Source of the DNA: JAAOZP01 sp964616835 | Lineage (GTDB): Archaea; Thermoproteota; EX4484-205; JAAOZP01 | Direction of reading: 5' to 3' | DNA length: 39,788 bases | Assembly: GCA_964616835.1 (NCBI GenBank) | Contig: CAZTSG010000007.1 | Coordinates: 1-39,788 of the forward strand | Shown here: piece by piece, positions 23,528 to 31,329 of the stretch | Position numbering within the stretch: position 1 is the first letter of the stretch | Layout: every line of letters begins with the position of its first letter | The notes under the pieces: generated by a model | Told to the model about the DNA's origin: nothing | The model's database searches: none | What the model saw: the letters and a program-made list of their open reading frames with translations, nothing else | Program-made: the position numbers and the translations under genes

Positions 23528-24829
23528 ATGGTAAGGATAAGGGAATACGTGAGTAAGCTGGGGGAAGAGGTTGTCCTCGACTCCGGCAAGCACTCTGAAA
23601 GCAGCATCCCCAAGGTGATAGGTGAGAAGGATCCTAGGACAATCTTGTTTGAGATGCCTGTTGAGGGGAAAGACCCGTTGGTAGCAAACCTCTACTCTAC
23701 CCGAGAGAAGGTGGAGAGGCTAATGGAGATTGGAGAAGGACGTTTGTTCGAGCAGATGATTAGGGCTAAGCGAAACCCGGTTAAGCCTGTGGAGAAAGCC
23801 GGAGGCTGGATGGATAATGTTTCAGAGCCGGAGAGGATTTCGAAAATTCCCTTGTTGAAATACTATGAGGAAGACGCTGGGAAGTATATTACGAGTTCGA
23901 TAATTGTTGCAAAAGACCCTGAAGACGAGGTGGTTAACATGTCGGTACATAGGCTTCTCCACTTGGGTTCTAACAGGTTTGCGGTCAGGATGGTTGAGGG
24001 AAGGCACTTGCACCAAATATTCATGAAGCATAAGGCTGCTCGCAAGGATTTGAAGGTAGCTGTTTTGATAGGTACTCCCGTGCACATAATCTTATCAGCT
24101 TCAACACAGTTGCCGAAAGAGGTTTCAGAAATAGAGTATGCTGGAGCATTGAGCGGTAAGCCTCTTCAAGTCTCCTATTTCGACGGCTGCGACCTCCCAG
24201 TTCCGCTGGAAGCAGAGTATGTTTTTGAAGGCAGGATTAGTACAGATCTTACTGCTAGCGAGTGGATGACCGACATACTCGGCTTACCGGATAAGCCTAG
24301 GAATCAGCCTGTTATGGAGGTGGAGAAAGTGTATTGCAGCGACAATCCTATTTACCACGCGATTCTCCCCGGCGGGCTCGAGCATAAGTTTCTCATGGGC
24401 TATCCGGCTGAAGTCAAGATAAGGGAGAAACTGGTTGAAAACGATGTTAATGTTAAAGACGTCTGGCTCTCAAGCGGTTCAGGAGGGTGGCTCCACTGCT
24501 TCGTAAGCATCTCTAAAAAGAGTGATGAAGAGCCCCGTAAAATAATAAGTCTCGTAATGGAGGCGCACCGTTCAGTGAAAGGAGTGGTTGTATTAGATGA
24601 TGACATTGATCCTAGGGATTACGGGGATGTTGATTTCGCCCTTGCAACGAGGTTCCAAGATAGGGCGAAGTTTTACTTTTTCGAGAAGATGCGCGGCTCC
24701 TCTCTAGATCCTTCGAGCAACCAGGAAACTTTGCTTACCTCCAAGTGGGGGCTGGATCTGACCCTGCCCATTGGAACCGATAAGAAACGCTTCCTCAGGA
24801 GCAGGATAAAGTTTGAAGACAGGCCTTAA
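23528..24829 (+). CDS. UbiD-family decarboxylase, probable anhydromevalonate phosphate decarboxylase
   Basis: The 433-residue protein is a UbiD-type prenylated-FMN decarboxylase: MSVHRLLHLGSNRFAVRMVEGRHLHQIF near residue 139 (with the Arg and His lining the cofactor site), AVLIGTPVHIILSAS near 178, GALSGKPLQV near 207, and the catalytic E-x-E region EAEYVFEGRI near 228. The context identifies the substrate: the next two genes are the aconitase-X subunits of phosphomevalonate dehydratase. In the modified archaeal mevalonate pathway known from Aeropyrum pernix, this UbiD relative turns trans-anhydromevalonate 5-phosphate into isopentenyl phosphate. The flavin prenyltransferase (UbiX) needed for the cofactor is not in the window. 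The substrate is inferred; UbiD proteins as a family act on many acids. Confidence 0.88.
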   Translation: MVRIREYVSKLGEEVVLDSGKHSESSIPKVIGEKDPRTILFEMPVEGKDPLVANLYSTREKVERLMEIGEGRLFEQMIRAKRNPVKPVEKAGGWMDNVSEPERISKIPLLKYYEEDAGKYITSSIIVAKDPEDEVVNMSVHRLLHLGSNRFAVRMVEGRHLHQIFMKHKAARKDLKVAVLIGTPVHIILSASTQLPKEVSEIEYAGALSGKPLQVSYFDGCDLPVPLEAEYVFEGRISTDLTASEWMTDILGLPDKPRNQPVMEVEKVYCSDNPIYHAILPGGLEHKFLMGYPAEVKIREKLVENDVNVKDVWLSSGSGGWLHCFVSISKKSDEEPRKIISLVMEAHRSVKGVVVLDDDIDPRDYGDVDFALATRFQDRAKFYFFEKMRGSSLDPSSNQETLLTSKWGLDLTLPIGTDKKRFLRSRIKFEDRP

Positions 24830-25973
24830 CGAGCAAGTTTTCAAAAAGATACTGGATTCCCTTCAGACTGGTAAAAAGGAATACGTTAGGATATCTAGCG
24901 CGCATCTATCTGGAATCTCCTATCTGAACATTGGCGATGCGGGGCTAGAGTTCCTCGAAGACCTTAGTAGGTCTGGGCTCAGGTTTAAAGTGAAGACTAC
25001 TATAAACCCTGGATGTGTAGATTTCGACACACCAATGGAATGCGACCCCAAGGTTTTTGAGAAGCAGAAAAAAATAGTCGATAGTCTTAAAGCCATAGGC
25101 GCTATTGAATCACTAACCTGCACACCGTATTTGTTCGACAACGTTGTGAAAAAAGGCCAGAAAATAGCTTGGGCAGAAAGCTCTGCAGTCCTCTACGCGA
25201 ACTCTATCATAGGAGCATACACTAATAAAGAGGGGAGCCTAACCGCCCTAGCCTCAGCCATACTGGGCTACACTGCTAAGAGCGGAATACACCGTGGAAA
25301 AGGCAGAAGGCCCAAGATATTTTTCGAACACAGAGGAGAGCTTAATGACGAGCTTGACTACGGTCTACTGGGTTACGCAATGGGTCTCAGAGCGGGGGCT
25401 AAAATACCCTACCTGCGTCTAACGAATACTCGCAACCTGTACCCGGCGTATCTTAAACAGCTTCTAGCGAGCTTCGGGACGAGTGGCGGCGCCCCCCTTA
25501 TCTGGATAGAGGGGGTTACGCCGGGATTCTCTAAAGTCAGAAAGCCTAGGAGGAAAATAGTCTTAGACAAGCATGAATTGGAAAGCGTTAAGGAAACTTT
25601 ATCTGAAGAATTGCCGTCGAATCCAAATGGGAAAATAGTTTTCATAACTGGTTGCCCACATTATTCCATTGAAGAGATTGAAAACCTGAACGAGGCCTTA
25701 AAGAATGTGAGAAAGCTTTCGGTTGAAGCATGGGTGTTCACGTCGAGAACAGTCTATTTGGAGGCTCTTCGGAGAGGATTGTCAGAAAACATGAGCGAAA
25801 AGGGTGTTAGACTTTTCAAGGATTCTTGCGTCATGTATTGCAGCTTGAAGAGAAGCGATGCTTGCATTATCACCAACTCCGTTAAGGCTGCGTACTACCT
25901 TAGGAATAGTTTCAGGTTAAGGACAGTCTTAAAATCCTTCAACGAGTTCGTAAATACTTACGGAGTTGGGTGA
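24813..25973 (+). CDS. Aconitase X catalytic subunit, probable phosphomevalonate dehydratase large subunit
   Basis: The 386-residue protein belongs to aconitase X (AcnX catalytic domain). Visible landmarks are RISSAHLSGISYLNIGDAGLEF near residue 22, TTINPGCVDF near 62, LTCTPYLFDNVVKKGQKIAWAESSAVLYANSI (near 99-131), and the cysteines at CVDF, CTPY and CPHY that can hold the 4Fe-4S cluster. Aconitase X enzymes are dehydratases; archaeal members next to a UbiD protein dehydrate mevalonate 5-phosphate to trans-anhydromevalonate 5-phosphate. It starts with TTG inside the UbiD gene (17-base overlap) and overlaps the small subunit by GTGA. Proline hydroxylate dehydratase is an alternative for the family, made unlikely by context. 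Confidence 0.9.
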   Translation: MKTGLNEQVFKKILDSLQTGKKEYVRISSAHLSGISYLNIGDAGLEFLEDLSRSGLRFKVKTTINPGCVDFDTPMECDPKVFEKQKKIVDSLKAIGAIESLTCTPYLFDNVVKKGQKIAWAESSAVLYANSIIGAYTNKEGSLTALASAILGYTAKSGIHRGKGRRPKIFFEHRGELNDELDYGLLGYAMGLRAGAKIPYLRLTNTRNLYPAYLKQLLASFGTSGGAPLIWIEGVTPGFSKVRKPRRKIVLDKHELESVKETLSEELPSNPNGKIVFITGCPHYSIEEIENLNEALKNVRKLSVEAWVFTSRTVYLEALRRGLSENMSEKGVRLFKDSCVMYCSLKRSDACIITNSVKAAYYLRNSFRLRTVLKSFNEFVNTYGVG

Positions 25974-26452
25974 AGATGTTCCTAAGGGTTAAGGTTGTTA
26001 ACGAGGGCGTTGCCAAAGGGCCTCTGTTAATAAGTTCGCAACCAATATCCTTCTTCGGTGGAGTCGACCTTGAAACAGGCATCGTAGTCGAGAAGAATCA
26101 TCCTCTCGAGGGGAAGAGCGTTTCGAAGAAGATACTTGTATTACCGTCGGGGAAAGGAAGCACCGTTGGATCCTACGTTGTATACGGCCTTGCTAAAAAG
26201 GGGACTGCTCCCTCAGGCATAATCATGGGAAAAGTGGACAGCATAATTTCTGCAGGAGCAATACTTGCAGGAATACCGCTGGCAATTGCAGATATTAGAA
26301 AGATTTGCTCGTTCTTCAAAGATGGCGAAGTAATAGTCTTGGATGCGAAGAGGGGAAGGCTTTATAGAGAGACCTTGAAAGAATACGGTCTTTCCCCAAA
26401 TATCTTCTTCGAGGCTTCGAATACTTTTTCGCGATACTCCGGGAAAGTATAG
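25970..26452 (+). CDS. Aconitase X swivel subunit (DUF126), probable phosphomevalonate dehydratase small subunit
   Basis: The 160-residue protein is the separate swivelling domain of aconitase X. It has LLISSQPISFFGGVDLETGIVVEKNHPLEG near residue 20, LVLPSGKGSTVGSYVVYGLA near 56 and IISAGAILAGIPLAI near 90, with the conserved Ser in PSGKGST. It completes the enzyme with the preceding large subunit; the GTGA overlap ensures equal translation. The 3' end overlaps the convergent HD gene by 91 bases, meaning that the last 30 codons (including a Lys/Arg-rich tail) are also antisense-coding. Length and motif order are typical. Confidence 0.9.
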   Translation: MKMFLRVKVVNEGVAKGPLLISSQPISFFGGVDLETGIVVEKNHPLEGKSVSKKILVLPSGKGSTVGSYVVYGLAKKGTAPSGIIMGKVDSIISAGAILAGIPLAIADIRKICSFFKDGEVIVLDAKRGRLYRETLKEYGLSPNIFFEASNTFSRYSGKV

Positions 26453-27666
26453 ACTCTCGCAAGACCGATGAAACCTCTGAGAGACTGGATTATGGGCGAG
26501 GTTTCGAAGAATTGTTTAAGCTTCCTCTCACCATCCTCCTTGCCAACTATCTTTATTTCGAAACCGCCGTGTCTGCCTCCGCTGTAATCAGGGTGATAAG
26601 GCAGGGAAGGGGCGGAGGGGAGGTCGAGAAAAACCATTCTCGGAGTAAGATCGGCTTCTTCAGCAATCTCGTTCTCCAGGCCCCCCCGCAGTAGTGGCCG
26701 GGATATCAGGGAATGGTACAGAGGATCATCGTGGTGAATCATTATTTCGAATACTGATTTCAAAAGAGACCTGTTTAAGTACCCTAGTATAAGCCTCTTA
26801 GCAAGCTTAGCTTCTTCGCAATCCTCTTCCATCGAGAGAATCCTTTCGACAACAGAGTAATCGTCTAGGGAAACATATTCCTCAGGAGTCTTAAAATCCG
26901 TTAAACCTATAATATCATCTACTAGGAGCATCGCTCTGGAAAGCATTATGACTGCTGCCCTAACAGTTCTATGGAAGTAGACTGCTTTAAACATCATGTA
27001 CCTAGCGATGAAAAGCGATTCCAAAGCGTAGAGCGCCGCCTCGTCGATGGCGAGAGAATCATCCCAGAGAATTATAGAGTCCACGATCCTCTCCGCGTCT
27101 ATCAAACCGTATTCGACACCGGTGAAGAAAGAGTCTCTTACAAGGTAGTCGAGAATATCTGCATCAAAATGGCTGGATACTATCTGATTAATCCATTTTT
27201 CCCTCTTGTCACACTTACCTGTGGAGAGACTGGCGACTTCATCCGCTTCAAAGCCTTCTTTAGAGAGAATATCATTAAGCTCCGTTCCTTTAACAAGCAT
27301 TTTTGCAACATCCTCATGAGTAATCCCTTTCCTCTCGCTCAATACTTCTTCGAAAGTGTGGGAGAAAGGACCATGGCCAACATCATGCAGCATTCCGGCA
27401 AGCCTTACTAATTGAAGATCATCCTTATTCACCTTGTCGAAATAATAATTGGCTAGGTGGGAGAACATTTTTCCAGCCGTGAACATTACCCCAAGCGAGT
27501 GGAGGAAACGAGTGTGTACTGCACCGGGATATGTTAAGTGGGCGCCGGCAAGCTGCTTTATCCTCCTGAGCCTCTGAAACACAGGAGTATCAATTATGCT
27601 TCTCTCTACTCCCGTTATGTGAATATACTTGTAGACCGGGTCCCTTATCTCACCTACATATTCCAA
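26362..27666 (-). CDS. HD-domain phosphohydrolase (SAMHD1/dGTPase-like)
   Basis: The 434-residue protein resembles archaeal and SAMHD1-type HD hydrolases that cut dNTPs to deoxynucleoside and triphosphate. The N-terminus IRDPVYKYIHITGVERSIIDTPVFQRLRRIKQL (7-39) is characteristic. HTRFLHSLGV carries the first metal His (51/56), LHDVGHGPFSH the HD pair (94-95) and following His, and SSHFDADILDYLVRDS near 163 the last Asp. YGLIDAERI follows as in SAMHD1. All metal ligands are present. It starts with TTG and faces the thymidylate kinase gene divergently, an apt nucleotide-metabolism neighbour. Substrate specificity cannot be read from sequence. Confidence 0.9.
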   Translation of the reverse strand: MEYVGEIRDPVYKYIHITGVERSIIDTPVFQRLRRIKQLAGAHLTYPGAVHTRFLHSLGVMFTAGKMFSHLANYYFDKVNKDDLQLVRLAGMLHDVGHGPFSHTFEEVLSERKGITHEDVAKMLVKGTELNDILSKEGFEADEVASLSTGKCDKREKWINQIVSSHFDADILDYLVRDSFFTGVEYGLIDAERIVDSIILWDDSLAIDEAALYALESLFIARYMMFKAVYFHRTVRAAVIMLSRAMLLVDDIIGLTDFKTPEEYVSLDDYSVVERILSMEEDCEEAKLAKRLILGYLNRSLLKSVFEIMIHHDDPLYHSLISRPLLRGGLENEIAEEADLTPRMVFLDLPSAPSLPYHPDYSGGRHGGFEIKIVGKEDGERKLKQFFETSPIIQSLRGFIGLARVYTFPEYREKVFEASKKIFGERPYSFKVSL

Positions 27667-27678
27667 AACTTCAAGACA

Positions 27679-27688
27679 TGTTTTAATA
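27679..27688 (+). promoter_or_regulatory. TATA box of tmk
   Basis: TGTTTTAATA is centred about 27 bases before the tmk ATG at 27711, predicting a leaderless transcript. It lies inside the 44-base divergent gap with the HD gene. Confidence 0.5.
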
Positions 27689-27710
27689 GAGGCGTCTAAT
27701 AAGCTTTAGG

Positions 27711-28316
27711 ATGATGGAAAGAGCGAAACGAGGATTTCACATAAGCTTTGAAGGAATAGACGGCTCGGGGAAAACTACGGTCTCAACAAACCTATACTTG
27801 AGGTTTAAAGAAAAAGGGTATCCGTGCTTCTATACCGTTGAACCAACCTTCATGAGGGTCGGCTCGTTGATAAGGCTCCACGCATCAAGAATAAGAAACG
27901 TGCCGCAATACTATATGGCTTTACTGTTCGCCGCCGACAGGGTTGAACATTATGAGAGAGTAATTAAGAAGAGGCTTGAGAAAGGGTATCACGTTATTTC
28001 AGACAGATATGTGCATTCTTCAATAGCCTATCAAGGAGGCTTGCTTAATGATATCGAGTGGGTTAGGATGATTAATAACAGAGTCCCCCCGCCAGACTTA
28101 GCGATCTATCTTGACGTAAGCCCTGAGAAGGCTCTCAGTAGGAAGAAGGTTTCGGGGCCATTCGAGGACGCTTCGACGCTCACAAAGATAAGAAGCGTCT
28201 ACCTCAGGCTTGTGGAAGAGGGAGAAGTCGAGATCGTGGATGCTGAGAGACCTTTGGAAGATGTTCTGAATAACGTTATTGAAATAATTGGGAAAAAGCT
28301 GAAAATATCGATCTAA
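27711..28316 (+). CDS. tmk: Thymidylate kinase
   Basis: This 201-residue enzyme phosphorylates dTMP to dTDP using ATP. The P-loop FEGIDGSGKTT is at residues 13-23. The DRYVHSSIAYQG motif near residue 103 contacts the nucleotide base, and PPDLAIYLDVSPEKALSRK near 131 is the Walker-B-like and lid region. The length is normal (195-215). Two tandem ATG codons begin the frame with an upstream TATA box; no ribosome-binding site is needed. It ends 14 bases before the convergent hef stop, with a T-rich stretch in between. Confidence 0.95.
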   Translation: MMERAKRGFHISFEGIDGSGKTTVSTNLYLRFKEKGYPCFYTVEPTFMRVGSLIRLHASRIRNVPQYYMALLFAADRVEHYERVIKKRLEKGYHVISDRYVHSSIAYQGGLLNDIEWVRMINNRVPPPDLAIYLDVSPEKALSRKKVSGPFEDASTLTKIRSVYLRLVEEGEVEIVDAERPLEDVLNNVIEIIGKKLKISI

Positions 28317-28320
28317 GATA

Positions 28321-28333
28321 GTTATTCTTTTTA
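28321..28333 (+). terminator. T-rich terminator after tmk
   Basis: Immediately after the tmk stop the plus strand reads TTATTCTTTTTAT, a pyrimidine-T run typical of archaeal intrinsic termination. It overlaps the last codons of the convergent hef gene. Confidence 0.4.
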
Positions 28334-30619
28334 TCGAGTTAGTTCCTCTTCGTTAAACTCTCTTGTGAGAACCTCTCTAATCCTACGAGCTTTAACATCG
28401 CCTATGCCCTCGACCTGCTGGAGATCCTGCTCGCTCGCTGTAAAAACCCTTAACGGAGTCTTGAAATATTTCAGGAGCTTTATCGCCGTAGACCTCTCCA
28501 CAAGCGGTAGGCCGGATAATAGGAAGACCTGCTGGTCAGCAATGCTCTCAGGCTTTTTCTCACCCCTGACTTGAAGATGCTTTCTCAGCTCTTTCTGCTC
28601 CCTCAAAGCTATCGCATAGATGAGCTCCGCAGACTCCTTAGCGTCTCTAGACCAGAGCAGAACCATCTTGTAACCAGTTATGACAGCTGCAAGCGCCCCT
28701 CTTATAGCACTCGGACGAATGTTGCTTAAAGGGGTATAAAGATCCCTACCTTCCACAAGCAGCACAGGTATTTCGTAAGAGTCGGACATTAGCTTAGCCT
28801 GTTGGAAGAGCCTTGAATCCATTATTGAAGAGGCAAAGTCGTTAACAGTCTTCCTTTCCACGCATATTCTCTCGGAGAGCACGTAGTCTCCAACATCCAA
28901 TTGGCTGAAAGTAATTCTTGCCCCAAGTTTAGCAAGCTCGTCTACAACTGGAGAATTAGCTTCCCTGTTATCCACCACTATGCTTACCCTATCTTCATCA
29001 CCCTCGTCCCCCTCTTCTATAAATCTGGTTAAACTAAGGCTGGGAGAGCCCTGGTTTAAACCCGATTGAGCCCTTATCGTCTTCATTTCTTCAATCATTT
29101 TCCTCTCTCTTCTACGAGCAATCCAAAGGTATTGCTCGTCACGAGTACCCTGAAAGTAGAGAATATATACTTTCCCCGGGGCGTTACGGCCGGTCCTGCC
29201 GACCCTCTGAATAAACCTTATACCGCTCGGAGTATTGTCGTAAAAGATTATTGTGTCCGAGGAGGATATGTCAAGCCCCTCTTCGCCGACTTGCGTAGCT
29301 ATCAGAACGTTAAACTCCCCTTTCCTAAATTTCGAGATTATCTCCTCCTGCTCCTTCTGAGTCTGCCCCTTGTCGCCAGTCTTGGAAGCCTGGCCGACGA
29401 GCCTAGCAACTTTAATGCCTTCTATCGACGAGAATTCTTTCTCCATATCCCTAGAAGCGGCGCGATAGCTTACGAATATTATGATCCTCTTCACCCCTGA
29501 TTTAAGCTCCCTTTTAGAAAGCTCTATCAGTTTTGAAAGCTTAGCATTATCCTTCTGAAGCTTGAGTAGTTCTAAAGCGTCTAGAATCCTCTTATCGGTA
29601 GCTATTTGAGCAAGGTACTTCGGCGATCCTGGTCTCCTAGCTTTCTCCATAATCCTATTCACGAACTGTATGAAGTACTTTGGACCCAGCAGGTCTAGTC
29701 TCTCCAGGGCCGTTATTAAATACCTTGCTCTCGCAAGGCTTTTCAAAGCCTCTACGAGCTCAGGCTTATCTAGAAAGGGACGGCTCTTTATAGCGTTTAT
29801 CATCTCAGTTATCTCAGAGAAACTATTCAGCTTCTTGTCCCATGGGAATGCTTTAAGAGCCTGATTGACCTGCTCATTTATGAAGCCCTGAATCAGGGAC
29901 CTCGCTTCCTTAACCAATGGGCTTAGAGGTATTGGCACAAGGTTGTAGTCAATTCTCCTAACGTACGGTGCGACATCCTTATCGCTTCTGGTTCTAAACT
30001 CAAGATTCTTTATGAAAAGATTCTTCATTAATGCTTCAACATCCTCCTTATTAGAACCCGGTGAAGCCGTCAGCCCCAGTATGAGTGGAGAAGGGCATTC
30101 TGAGAAATAACGTTGAGCAATAGTTATGTAAGCGTAATTACCCTTAGCCCTATGGGCCTCGTCGAAAACCATCAACACCACCTTGTCCAGTGGAATATTT
30201 CCCTTAAGGATTTCGTTTCTGAAAAGCTGTGGAGTTGCAAACACCACTCTGTATTTAGTGAAAACCCTTTCTTGAACAGGAGTCTCCCCAGTCCATAAAG
30301 CCATAAGACTTGGTTCAATATTCAAACAATCCTTGAAAAACTGGTAGTGCTGCTCTACAAGAGGCTTAGTCGGCGCCATGACTACGCATATTCCCTCGTT
30401 TTTCCACAGCCTCTCGGCAACGACGAGGAGAGCTATAACCGTCTTACCAAGCCCAGTGGGCAGGACGACTAGCGTATTACCAGTAAGAGCCTTGCATGAA
30501 ATGCTTAGTTGGTAACTTCTCGCACGGATCCTTCCGCTCTTTATCAAAGGATGCGTTATAAAACCCTCAGAGTCAATACCTAAAGAGTTTGACACAGCCA
30601 TATCAACCAGTTCCAGCAA
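28331..30619 (-). CDS. hef: Hef-type fork helicase-nuclease (FANCM/XPF family), full length
   Basis: The 762-residue protein acts on branched DNA at stalled forks. The SF2 helicase core has motif I LPTGLGKT (53-60), DEAH (153-156), LTASPG near 183 and motif VI QRVGRTGR (471-478). An insert between helicase domains (about 230-345) is helical, as in Hef/FANCM. The XPF nuclease domain follows with VDNRE (549-553), VGDYVLS and VERKTVNDF (587-595), the GDx(n)ERKxxxD active site intact. A helix-hairpin-helix pair ends the protein (about 702-762, GIGDVKARRI). TTG 30619 overlaps the upstream gene; ATG 30601, two bases after that gene's stop, is an attractive alternative. Many Thermoproteota have only the short XPF nuclease, so the fused form is notable. 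Confidence 0.95.
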   Translation of the reverse strand: MLELVDMAVSNSLGIDSEGFITHPLIKSGRIRARSYQLSISCKALTGNTLVVLPTGLGKTVIALLVVAERLWKNEGICVVMAPTKPLVEQHYQFFKDCLNIEPSLMALWTGETPVQERVFTKYRVVFATPQLFRNEILKGNIPLDKVVLMVFDEAHRAKGNYAYITIAQRYFSECPSPLILGLTASPGSNKEDVEALMKNLFIKNLEFRTRSDKDVAPYVRRIDYNLVPIPLSPLVKEARSLIQGFINEQVNQALKAFPWDKKLNSFSEITEMINAIKSRPFLDKPELVEALKSLARARYLITALERLDLLGPKYFIQFVNRIMEKARRPGSPKYLAQIATDKRILDALELLKLQKDNAKLSKLIELSKRELKSGVKRIIIFVSYRAASRDMEKEFSSIEGIKVARLVGQASKTGDKGQTQKEQEEIISKFRKGEFNVLIATQVGEEGLDISSSDTIIFYDNTPSGIRFIQRVGRTGRNAPGKVYILYFQGTRDEQYLWIARRRERKMIEEMKTIRAQSGLNQGSPSLSLTRFIEEGDEGDEDRVSIVVDNREANSPVVDELAKLGARITFSQLDVGDYVLSERICVERKTVNDFASSIMDSRLFQQAKLMSDSYEIPVLLVEGRDLYTPLSNIRPSAIRGALAAVITGYKMVLLWSRDAKESAELIYAIALREQKELRKHLQVRGEKKPESIADQQVFLLSGLPLVERSTAIKLLKYFKTPLRVFTASEQDLQQVEGIGDVKARRIREVLTREFNEEELTR

Positions 30620-30932
30620 GCTCGTTCAAGATTCTCCTCAGAGCGTCGACAATGCTTCTCAACTTATGTTCATCCTTAATTTCTAAAAGATTCTTCTCGA
30701 TTTCTCTTAAAAGGGAGAAAGCCTCCTCCCTACCGTATTCTAAAGGAGAGAGCTCTTCAAGACCCTCTCCAGTACGAGTGGGTTTGTAAAGCCTGCCACA
30801 GTTAACACATTTCACCCTCCCATCTCTATACCTAAACAGGGGGGCTCCACACGATTCGCAGTGAGCAGCCATCATAACGGCGCCGCTCTGCAGAGCCTCA
30901 GCCATCTTCTTCACATCGAATTTGAGGGACAT
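30603..30932 (-). CDS. SSSCA1-type (autoantigen p27) zinc-binding protein
   Basis: The 109-residue protein contains the archaeal Sjogren's syndrome/scleroderma autoantigen 1 signature: MAEALQSGAVMMAAHCESCGAPLFRYRDGRVKCVNCGR (residues 10-47), a four-Cys zinc ribbon. The C-terminal half is a helical charged segment. The biochemical role of archaeal members is unknown. It leads hef and overlaps it by up to 17 bases, so the two probably share a transcript; that raises a possible link to DNA repair but proves nothing. The ATG at 30932 gives MSLKFDVKKMAEAL, a normal family start. Confidence 0.85.
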   Translation of the reverse strand: MSLKFDVKKMAEALQSGAVMMAAHCESCGAPLFRYRDGRVKCVNCGRLYKPTRTGEGLEELSPLEYGREEAFSLLREIEKNLLEIKDEHKLRSIVDALRRILNELAGTG

Positions 30933-31030
30933 TTTCTCCTAATTCCTATTATATTATTGCTTTCAAGGAACTAGAAAAACATATATTTGAACCATAGGCT
31001 TTGAAAAAATAAGGTTAAGGATGATGAAAA

Positions 31031-31315
31031 ATGTCTAAAACAGTGCGTAAAAAGGATGTGGAAAACGAGGAGAAGATTATGAAAGCAATAGAGATGTTAA
31101 GCTTCGTCGTAAACGACGTGACTACGCCACGCAATATTAGGAACAGCATTAAGGAGGTTATTAACAATCTTTCAAAGAAAAACACGACCCCGGGCATAAG
31201 GGCGGCAGCAGCCATAAATGTTTTAGACGAGATAAGTCAAGACCCCAATCTTTCAACAATATCTAGGACAAGAATATGGGGATCCTTAACCCTTCTTGAA
31301 GACATAAAGGATTAA
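31031..31315 (+). CDS. UPF0147 family protein
   Basis: The 94-residue all-helical protein matches UPF0147: EEKIMKAIEMLSFVVNDVTTPRNIRNSIKEV (residues 13-43), TTPGIRAAAAINVLDEISQDPNL near 52 and RTRIWGSLTLLEDI at the end. The family is conserved in archaea, short, acidic-basic mixed and of unknown function. The ATG is preceded by GGATGATG and an upstream ACATATATTT element that could be the TATA box. It stands alone between divergent SSSCA1-hef and the convergent glycosyltransferase. Confidence 0.9.
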   Translation: MSKTVRKKDVENEEKIMKAIEMLSFVVNDVTTPRNIRNSIKEVINNLSKKNTTPGIRAAAAINVLDEISQDPNLSTISRTRIWGSLTLLEDIKD

Positions 31316-31329
31316 ATAAACTCACCGCG

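Noticed and set aside
29066..29500. Plus-strand 144-codon frame inside hef
   Set aside because: Antisense to conserved helicase motifs; no independent start signal or family.
31021..31033. C-box-like ATGATGA before UPF0147, suggesting a C/D-box guide RNA
   Set aside because: No D box (CTGA) at a fitting distance and no terminal stem; it reads better as a ribosome-binding region.
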